A stretch of 11,933 bases of DNA from assembly GCA_028819675.1 (NCBI GenBank), contig JAPPKT010000191.1, positions 1 through 11,933 on the forward strand. The letters run 5' to 3'. A program made the position numbers and the translations under genes. The stretch is from Caldilineaceae bacterium (GTDB lineage: Bacteria > Chloroflexota > Anaerolineae > Caldilineales > Caldilineaceae). Under the pieces are notes generated by a model. The model did not search any database. It was not told the DNA's origin and saw only the letters and a program-made list of their open reading frames with translations. Shown here in pieces: positions 6,750-11,933 of the stretch; within the stretch, counting starts at the first letter, position 1; each line of letters begins with the position of its first letter.

Positions 6750-6875
6750 AGAAATGCCTCCAACGCGGCCCGGCGCAATGTCACAAAATCGCAAGAACCG
6801 GCGCCAAGCCTACCTGTAGTATACTGTTTTCGCTTTGACGGCAAACTTTTTCAGTCAACCGGTGCCGCCACTCAC
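6750..6875. promoter_or_regulatory. Divergent promoter region for lepA and the Lgt-like gene
   Basis: AGTATACT (6818-6825) is a palindrome, so it gives a -10-like TATACT on both strands. For the leftward gene, TTGCCG (6844-6839) lies 15 bases before that -10, which is somewhat short. No matching -35 is visible for lepA. An inverted repeat TTGAC (6835-6839) and GTCAA (6854-6858) with a 14-base spacer lies between the -10 and lepA and could be an operator. All of this is prediction. The ribosome site of lepA is weak (GGTG at 6861-6864). Confidence 0.35.
6757..6761 (-). promoter_or_regulatory. Strong ribosome binding site for the Lgt-like gene
   Basis: GGAGG on the minus strand ends 7 bases before the GTG at 6749-6747. 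It favours that start over the farther in-frame TTG at 6794. Confidence 0.65.
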
Positions 6876-8690
6876 ATGAACCTCGACCACATTCGCAACT
6901 TCTGTATCATCGCCCACATTGACCACGGCAAGAGCACGCTTGCCGATCGACTCATCCAGCACACCGGGACCGTCACCGACCGCGAGATGAAGGAACAGCT
7001 TCTCGACTCCATGGACTTGGAGCGCGAAAAGGGTGTTACGATTAAAGCCAGCGCCGTGCGCATGATCTACCGCCGCCAGGCCAACGGCGGCCCCCCGAAA
7101 GACTATGAGATGAACCTCATAGACACGCCCGGTCACGTTGATTTCACCTACGAGGTCAAGCGCGCCCTGCAGGCATGTGAAGGCGCCATCCTCGTCGTGG
7201 ACGCCTCACAGGGCATCCAGGCCCAGACCGTCGCCCACCTCCTGGCCGCGATGGAGCTCGACCTGACCATCGTCCCCGTCCTCAACAAGATCGACCTGCC
7301 GGCTGCCGTGCCCGACGAAGTTGCCCGCGATATCGAAGACCTGCTGGCTGTACCCGCCACCGACATCCTCCGCATCAGTGCCAAGGACAGTATCAACATT
7401 GAGGAGGTCCTGGAGGAGATCGTGCACCAGGTACCTCCCCCGCAAGGCGACGCCCGCGAAAAGCTACAGGCCCTGATCTTCGACTGCCACTATGACCCCT
7501 ACAAGGGTGTTGTGGCCTACATCCGGGTGGTGAACGGTGCCATGACGGCGCCGGCCCCCCTGTATGCAATGTCCGGCGATAAACGCATCGACCCTATCGA
7601 AATCGGAATCCTCACACCGGCCCCCGTAAAGGCCTCGCGGCTGACCGCCGGCGAAGTCGGCTATATCGCCACTGGCCTCAAGAGCGTGCAGGATCTTGAC
7701 GTCGGCGACACCATCACCCTCGCCGCCGACCCCGCTCCTGAACCGCTGCCCGGCTACGAGCCCATGAAACCCATGGTCTTCGCCGGCCTCTATCCCACCG
7801 ACTCCGACGATTACCACGATCTCCGCGACGCCCTCGAAAAACTGCACCTGAATGACGGCGCCCTCACCTACGAACCGGAGACCAGCCAGGCCCTCGGATT
7901 CGGCTTTCGCCTCGGCTTTCTCGGCCTCTTCCACATGGAGATTGTACAGGAGCGCCTTGAGCGAGAGTACGACCTGGACATCATCTTTACCGCTCCCTCA
8001 GTGGCCTACCGTGTGGTAACAACCGCTGGCGAAGAGTTTCTCCTTGAAAGTCCCGCCGATCTGCCCGATCCCAGCGAGATTGAACATATCGAGGAGCCTT
8101 GGTGCAGCCTGCAAATCTACTCCCCTTCCGAATACATCGGCCCAATCCTTGAAATGGTGACAAAGCGCCGCGGCCGCGTCAAAAATCAGCTCTGGTTGGA
8201 TACAAAGCGCGTGGAGCTCAGTTTTCAGATTCCACTGTCCGAGATTATTGTCGACTTCTACAACGAGCTCAAGGCTCGCACCCGCGGCTATGCCTCCATG
8301 GACTACGTCCTTGAGGACTATCAAGCCTCCGATATGGTCAAGCTCGACGTCCTGGTCAACGGTCAACTCGTTGACGCCCTCAGCATCATCATCCATCGCG
8401 AGAACGCCTACACCAAGGGCCAGCGCATGGTCAGCAAGATGAAGGACATCATCCCTCGCCAGCAGTTCGTTGTCCCCATCCAGGCCGCCGTCGGCAACAA
8501 GGTAATCAGCCGTGCCAATGTAAAGGCCGTGCGCAAGGACGTGCTCTCCAAATGCTACGGCGGCGACGTGACCAGGAAGCGCAAACTCCTCGAAAACCAG
8601 AAAGCCGGCAAGAAACGCATGAAAATGGTCGGCTCCGTGGAGATTCCACAGGAGGCCTTTATGACTGTCCTGAGCCTGGAGGATGAATAA
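6876..8690 (+). CDS. lepA: Elongation factor 4 (LepA), ribosome-associated GTPase
   Basis: Translational GTPase acting on 70S ribosomes, linked to initiation efficiency, back-translocation and stress. The 604-residue length is normal (about 600). The G domain shows AHIDHGKST (13-21), the switch I stretch REKGVTIKA (50-58), DTPGH (83-87), NKID (137-140) and an ISAKD-type G5. The EF-G-like domains follow, with GLYPTDSDDYHDLRDALEKL and GFRLGFLGLFHMEIVQERLERE, and the LepA-specific C-terminal domain carries the YGGDVTRKRKLLENQKAGKK stretch and a terminal IPQEAF. All expected motifs are present, so it should be functional. Its last 8 bases overlap rsmA, making it the first gene of a lepA-rsmA-kinase operon. 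Confidence 0.98.
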   Translation: MNLDHIRNFCIIAHIDHGKSTLADRLIQHTGTVTDREMKEQLLDSMDLEREKGVTIKASAVRMIYRRQANGGPPKDYEMNLIDTPGHVDFTYEVKRALQACEGAILVVDASQGIQAQTVAHLLAAMELDLTIVPVLNKIDLPAAVPDEVARDIEDLLAVPATDILRISAKDSINIEEVLEEIVHQVPPPQGDAREKLQALIFDCHYDPYKGVVAYIRVVNGAMTAPAPLYAMSGDKRIDPIEIGILTPAPVKASRLTAGEVGYIATGLKSVQDLDVGDTITLAADPAPEPLPGYEPMKPMVFAGLYPTDSDDYHDLRDALEKLHLNDGALTYEPETSQALGFGFRLGFLGLFHMEIVQERLEREYDLDIIFTAPSVAYRVVTTAGEEFLLESPADLPDPSEIEHIEEPWCSLQIYSPSEYIGPILEMVTKRRGRVKNQLWLDTKRVELSFQIPLSEIIVDFYNELKARTRGYASMDYVLEDYQASDMVKLDVLVNGQLVDALSIIIHRENAYTKGQRMVSKMKDIIPRQQFVVPIQAAVGNKVISRANVKAVRKDVLSKCYGGDVTRKRKLLENQKAGKKRMKMVGSVEIPQEAFMTVLSLEDE

Positions 8691-9555
8691 AAGCGCCCCT
8701 TCACCACTGGACCTGCTCCGCCGCCACAATCTCCAACTGAAGAAATCCCTGGGCCAGAACCTCCTCGTCGACCCCTCCCACCTCACCCGTATCGCCGCCG
8801 CCGCTGACCTCGAGAAAAACGACACCGTACTGGAGATCGGTCCCGGCCTCGGCGCGCTGACCCATCACCTCGCCGAACAGGCCGGCCGCGTCGTTGCCGT
8901 CGAACTGGATCAGAGGCTGATCCCGATTCTGCGCGCAGAATTCGCCGGCCAACTCCACGTCTCCTTCGTACACGGCGACATACTGCAACTAAGTCCCGCA
9001 GACCTCCTACCCGCGCACCAGCCCGACCGGCCCGGCCCCACCTCCACAGCCGTTCCCTATAAAGTAGTCGCCAACCTTCCCTACTACATCACCAGCGCTG
9101 CCCTCAAACACATTTTGGAAAGTCTTCCTCCCCCCACACTTGCAGTCCTGCTCGTGCAGCAGGAAGTGGCTCAGCGCATGGTTGCCCAACCCGGCGCAAT
9201 GTCGATCCTCGCGGTAAGCGTGCAATTCTACGCCCGCCCGCGCGCCCTCCATAAAATCCCTGCCGGTGCCTTCCTCCCTCGCCCCAAAGTCGACAGCCGT
9301 GTCGTGCGTCTCGACGTGCGCCCCCAGCCGGCCGTCCCCGAAGTCGACCCGCACCGCTTCTTCCGCATCGTGCGTGCCGGATTCGGCCAGCGACGCAAGC
9401 AGCTTCGCAACAGCCTCAGCGCCGGTCTCCCCTGCTCGAAGAGGCAAGCGGATCTCTGGCTGACCTCCTCCGGCATCGATCCCCGCCGCCGCGCCGAAAC
9501 CCTCTCCCTGCAGGAGTGGGGCAAGCTGACCAAAACCGTTTACGGGGCAGTATGA
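8683..9555 (+). CDS. rsmA: 16S rRNA (adenine1518-N6/adenine1519-N6)-dimethyltransferase RsmA (KsgA)
   Basis: Dimethylates two adjacent adenines in the helix 45 loop of 16S rRNA using SAM, a late checkpoint in small-subunit assembly. The 290-residue product has the family motifs: LKKSLGQNLLVD (19-30), SAM-binding LEIGPGLGALT (50-60), VVAVELD (70-76), HGDI (97-100), motif IV NLPYYITS (131-138), LLVQQEVAQRMVAQPG (156-171), and the FLPRPKVDS motif (197-205). A Pro-rich stretch (about 109-125) before motif IV is slightly longer than usual. The ATG at 8683 lies inside the end of lepA (8-base overlap); a GGAGG directly abuts it, so initiation probably depends on coupling to lepA. Its stop overlaps the next gene as ATGA. 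Confidence 0.97.
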   Translation: MNKSAPSPLDLLRRHNLQLKKSLGQNLLVDPSHLTRIAAAADLEKNDTVLEIGPGLGALTHHLAEQAGRVVAVELDQRLIPILRAEFAGQLHVSFVHGDILQLSPADLLPAHQPDRPGPTSTAVPYKVVANLPYYITSAALKHILESLPPPTLAVLLVQQEVAQRMVAQPGAMSILAVSVQFYARPRALHKIPAGAFLPRPKVDSRVVRLDVRPQPAVPEVDPHRFFRIVRAGFGQRRKQLRNSLSAGLPCSKRQADLWLTSSGIDPRRRAETLSLQEWGKLTKTVYGAV

Positions 9556-10652
9556 AGAAAGACAACGCAGGACTGCGCCAACTGGTGAATCATCTGTCGC
9601 AACTACTGCAGGAAGAAAATGTCCAAAGCGGCGCCGGCGGATCCCAAAGGCCGGCCGCGCCCGACCGTTCCGCATCGCAACGATCGGCGCCGTTCCCTCG
9701 CAATCCGTCCGTGCAATCCAGAAGCGCGTGGCAATGGCAAGACTGGGAAATCCACCCTATCCGCGGCGGGATGAATGGTCGTGTCTTTCGCGCATCCGGG
9801 CTGCAAGGCGATGTGGCCGTAAAATTCACCGTCCGTGACAATCGTGACCGCGCCGGGCGCGAGTGGGCCGCCCTGACCTTGCTGGCCGAAAAATCCGGTA
9901 GGCTTGCTCCCAGACCCCTCCTGCTCGACCGCGACCGTTACCCCCAACAGGTCATCGTGCAATCCTGGCTAGACGGCGACTCGTCGGACGCAATTCCACC
10001 GGATGACACTGCCTGGGAGTCACTTTGCCGGCACCTCCTGGAAATCCATTCCCTCCCCAAAGGTCCGGACCGTCCCAACATTCGTCCCGTTGTCCTTTAC
10101 GTAACCTCGGCCTCCGACGCCTTGCGGGCCATCAGCTACCAACACAGCCGCCTGCCGCCGACCGGGTGGCCCCGGGCCGTGAGCAACCTCGTTGACCAGG
10201 CCCTGTCGATTCCATGGCCGCGCTGGCCGCGCCCGCCCCTGCATCTCTGCCGCGGCGACCCAAACATCCGCAACTTCATCCGCAGCCCCCTCTCCTGGGC
10301 CTCAGTCGACTGGGAGTACAGCGGTTGGGGAGATCCTGCCTTCGAGATAGCAGACTTTCTCGTCCATGCCGCCCATTTAACCTGGCCGCTCCGGCACAGA
10401 CGCAAACTTGCAGACCTCTATTGCGCCCACAGCAACGACACGGCGATCCGGGAACGGATCGCCGTATATGAAGTGCTTATGCTGATCTGGTGGACGTTGC
10501 GCCTGGGACGCCTGCTTCCCGAAGCGCGATCAGGCGAAGACAAACGCCTCGCGCCGCGCCCGCAGTCCTGGTATGAAGAGCGCCTGGTACTGCAGAAGCG
10601 CTACCGGCAACTGGCTGCCGCCGCGCTAGCCAACATGAAAACTGTACTGTAG
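9552..10652 (+). CDS. APH/choline-kinase-type phosphotransferase, substrate unknown
   Basis: A 366-residue kinase-like protein of the aminoglycoside phosphotransferase fold. After a low-complexity N-terminal part (about 22-60, rich in Ser, Pro, Arg, Gln), the ATP lobe shows IRGGMNGRVFRASG (70-83), Lys91 in VAVKF and a helix Glu at about 104 (GREWAAL). The catalytic loop is LCRGDPNIRNFI (232-243), with Asp236 and Asn241 kept but the usual HGD His replaced by Arg. The metal motif is SVDWEYSGWGDPAFEIADF (251-269), Asp253. It looks active; the substrate cannot be read from sequence, and a drug-resistance role is not implied. I chose ATG 9552, which overlaps the rsmA stop as ATGA with GGGG 5 bases upstream. 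The start is thus coupled to rsmA. Confidence 0.9.
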   Translation: MKKDNAGLRQLVNHLSQLLQEENVQSGAGGSQRPAAPDRSASQRSAPFPRNPSVQSRSAWQWQDWEIHPIRGGMNGRVFRASGLQGDVAVKFTVRDNRDRAGREWAALTLLAEKSGRLAPRPLLLDRDRYPQQVIVQSWLDGDSSDAIPPDDTAWESLCRHLLEIHSLPKGPDRPNIRPVVLYVTSASDALRAISYQHSRLPPTGWPRAVSNLVDQALSIPWPRWPRPPLHLCRGDPNIRNFIRSPLSWASVDWEYSGWGDPAFEIADFLVHAAHLTWPLRHRRKLADLYCAHSNDTAIRERIAVYEVLMLIWWTLRLGRLLPEARSGEDKRLAPRPQSWYEERLVLQKRYRQLAAAALANMKTVL

Positions 10653-10692
10653 GCTCGGCGCCCGTCCCTTTCAATCTCAGGCGCGTTTCCGT
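10653..10692. other. Convergent gap
   Basis: Forty bases between the kinase stop and the stop of the leftward recombinase-like gene. No hairpin with T run is visible. Confidence 0.4.
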
Positions 10693-11637
10693 CTACGGCT
10701 GCCCGGCCAGTCGCTGGATCTTGAAACTCGTTTCCCGCCAGGAGACCTTGCTCAAACCCATCTTGAGCCGCAGTGACTCATCCTTCATCCCCTGCCTGAA
10801 GTCCCGCACCGCACTCGTCCATCGCAGCGTTTCAAAGCCCACCTGGATGCGGCGAATGCCCGCTCGAATGCCCGCTTCCTCCAGAACGTACTCCAGATTG
10901 CGCGGCGTACATTCAAAAAGAAAATTCTCCGGTCTGTACTGCTCCAGGTACTGGTCGAGCGGCCCTAGAAAGCCGGTGTTCAGCGAAATCCGACGGTTCT
11001 TATGCGCGTAGCGCTCCTCCTCATAGCGAATGAACACCGAAGGTTCCTGCGATTCAGGGCGCTCGATGTCATCCAACAGTATCTTTACCGCCTCGCTCTT
11101 CTTGATTCCCGTCTGCAACAGAAGACTTACAAGGACATAGGGGCGCGCATCCGACTTCACCCGGTCCCACAGCCAGTCCTGACAGGCCCGCATCAGCTTG
11201 CCGGCCTCGTTGTTGTTCAGAATCACAGGCAGAGGGGTCCGCACAGACTGCTGAATGAGCGGTTCAGCAGGATCGGTACCGATCGCCCCCACGCTGTGCA
11301 GCCACGCGAAGAAGACCTTGAGCGTGGTTATTCGCCGCGACAGCGTCTTCGCGCTGCACGGCCTGCCTCGTTCGCTTTGCATCCATTCGAGAAAATCTTC
11401 GAGATGCCGCGTCTGAATCTCACGCAGGACAGCCGACCCGTCCATGAAAGTTCGCAGTATCTTGAGATCGTTGGCAAATGCCTTAATCGTGTTCTCGCTG
11501 AAGCCTTTGCGAACCATCTGTCCTTCATATTCGACGATTGCGTCCCCTAGCGGGCTGGTCGCCCTCAACGTAGGCGCAGCACTACCGTCTGGATCAACCT
11601 CTACACCTGTCGCTTCTTGCGTCGAAAACTCGCTCAT
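10693..11637 (-). CDS. Degenerate tyrosine-recombinase-fold protein (likely catalytically inactive)
   Basis: A 314-residue protein with the XerC/D-like plan: an N-terminal SAM-like core-binding domain (about 27-135, with GFSENTIKAFANDLKILRTFM and the AKTLSRRITTLKVFFAWL helix pair) and a C-terminal catalytic-type domain (about 140-314). The box I motif TGLRxSE reads TGIKKSE, so the first Arg is Lys179. A Lys in the beta-hairpin (HKNRRISLN, Lys213) seems kept. Box II, normally HxLRH, reads ETLRW: His becomes Glu269, Arg272 stays, His becomes Trp273. The LGH motif reads MGL (Leu295), and the nucleophile position is Ser/Phe in SWRETSFKIQRL. There is no Tyr in the last 60 or so residues. The gene is intact with no stops or frameshifts, so it may serve as a DNA-binding or structural protein. 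Start ATG 11637 has GGGG 7 bases upstream and sits downstream of a good promoter. Confidence 0.82.
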   Translation of the reverse strand: MSEFSTQEATGVEVDPDGSAAPTLRATSPLGDAIVEYEGQMVRKGFSENTIKAFANDLKILRTFMDGSAVLREIQTRHLEDFLEWMQSERGRPCSAKTLSRRITTLKVFFAWLHSVGAIGTDPAEPLIQQSVRTPLPVILNNNEAGKLMRACQDWLWDRVKSDARPYVLVSLLLQTGIKKSEAVKILLDDIERPESQEPSVFIRYEEERYAHKNRRISLNTGFLGPLDQYLEQYRPENFLFECTPRNLEYVLEEAGIRAGIRRIQVGFETLRWTSAVRDFRQGMKDESLRLKMGLSKVSWRETSFKIQRLAGQP

Positions 11638-11708
11638 TAGGTAACCCCTGGGTCTGATACCTGAGAAAAGGCGCGTGTCACGGTTCAACCTGCGTATAGC
11701 CACCTTCA

Positions 11709-11737
11709 AATATATCTCCCACCATCCGAAAAGGCAA
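11709..11737 (-). promoter_or_regulatory. Candidate promoter for the recombinase-like gene
   Basis: On the minus strand TTGCCT (11737-11732), a 17-base spacer and TATATT (11714-11709) form a good sigma70-like promoter (four and five matches of six). Transcription would start near 11702, giving a leader of about 64 bases to the ATG at 11637. It also argues against a longer N-terminus beginning at 11760, which would lie upstream of the promoter. Confidence 0.5.
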
Positions 11738-11848
11738 CATACCCAAATAACAAGGTGCATCCCAAATTAGGCGCGAACACTCGCACACCTTCGGTAGAAA
11801 CCAGCTCACAGTTAGTTCACATTTCCATCCCCGGCAATCGAAGTGGTG

Positions 11849-11888
11849 TTTCTCTTTCCTCTCTCCTCTCCACTCTCTCCTCTCCTTT
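11849..11888. repeat. Polypyrimidine tract with a 13-bp direct repeat
   Basis: Forty bases of C and T on the plus strand, broken by one A at 11872. CTCTCTCCTCTCC occurs perfectly at 11859-11871 and 11873-11885, a 14-base period. Such a tract can form a triplex or act as slippage-prone sequence; a role is not shown. Confidence 0.7.
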
Positions 11889-11896
11889 GGGCGGTC

Positions 11897-11911
11897 GGGC
11901 CTATTCGGCCC
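11897..11911. repeat. GC-rich hairpin
   Basis: GGGCC (11897-11901) and GGCCC (11907-11911) flank a TATTC loop. A second small hairpin, GCGG/CCGC (11920-11923 and 11929-11932), follows, and GGCGG (11890-11894) can alternatively pair with CCGCC (11929-11933) to enclose the first. It may be a terminator without a strong T run, or part of a structured or repeated element cut by the window edge. Confidence 0.4.
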
Positions 11912-11933
11912 TCCCTTGTGCGGGGGCTCCGCC

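Larger units (their letters stand above)
11638..11933. other. Non-coding right flank
   Basis: About 296 bases with no gene that I can support. It holds the leader and candidate promoter of the leftward gene, a polypyrimidine tract with a 13-base direct repeat (11849-11888), and a GC-rich hairpin cluster running to the end of the window (11890-11933). Confidence 0.6.

Noticed and set aside
7998..8825. 275-codon minus-strand open frame antisense to lepA and rsmA
   Set aside because: Both plus-strand genes here are highly conserved; the antisense frame has no recognisable motif or ribosome site.
9007..9675. 222-codon minus-strand open frame antisense to rsmA and the kinase start
   Set aside because: Composition shadow of rsmA; no family resemblance.
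11680..11700. GGTTCAACC resembling a tRNA T-arm
   Set aside because: No acceptor, anticodon or D arm can be built around it; it is in the leader of the recombinase-like gene.
11638..11760. 41-residue hydrophobic N-terminal extension of the recombinase-like protein, like a signal anchor
   Set aside because: A good promoter lies inside the extension and a ribosome site precedes the ATG at 11637, so translation from 11760 is unlikely.
1..11933. CRISPR array, insertion sequence, prophage or defence island
   Set aside because: No spaced repeats of CRISPR size, no transposase with flanking inverted repeats and no phage structural genes are present. The only mobile-element-like gene is the degenerate recombinase, with no attachment-site repeat seen.

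Overview
This is a GC-rich, gene-dense piece of a bacterial chromosome that carries mostly housekeeping functions. I see no phage, transposon, CRISPR or RNA gene. The mix of GTG and TTG starts, the gene set and the divergent family members (a GGGG-type NAD(P)HX epimerase, a degenerate Lgt-like protein, a long-form NadA) suggest an uncultured-type Chloroflexota (Anaerolineae/Caldilineae-like) or a similar deep lineage. That placement is inference and is weakly held.

Layout. From left to right: a 307-base non-coding flank with small repeats; a leftward nadC-nadA operon making quinolinate and nicotinate mononucleotide; a 331-base divergent promoter region; a tight rightward four-gene cluster (His-rich polytopic membrane protein, NAD(P)HX epimerase NnrE, DUF456 membrane protein, thiamine pyrophosphokinase); a leftward Lgt-like membrane protein convergent with it; a 126-base divergent region; a rightward, translationally overlapping lepA-rsmA-APH-type kinase operon; a leftward tyrosine-recombinase-fold gene convergent with that; and a final 296-base flank with a polypyrimidine repeat and GC hairpins.

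How the genes fit together. The left half has a cofactor theme: de novo NAD synthesis (nadC, nadA) diverges from NAD(P)HX repair (nnrE) and thiamine diphosphate formation (thiN). nnrE overlaps the unknown membrane protein by four bases (GTGA), so the two are probably translated together. The lepA-rsmA pair is translation and ribosome biogenesis, with a kinase of unknown substrate coupled through ATGA.

Most of the window is ordinary. The items worth a second look are the recombinase-fold protein that has lost its nucleophilic tyrosine and most of its other catalytic residues, the Lgt-like protein that has lost the signature arginine and other key residues, the histidine-rich membrane protein coupled to nnrE, and the unassigned kinase behind rsmA. 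I found no convincing new multi-gene system such as a defence island.
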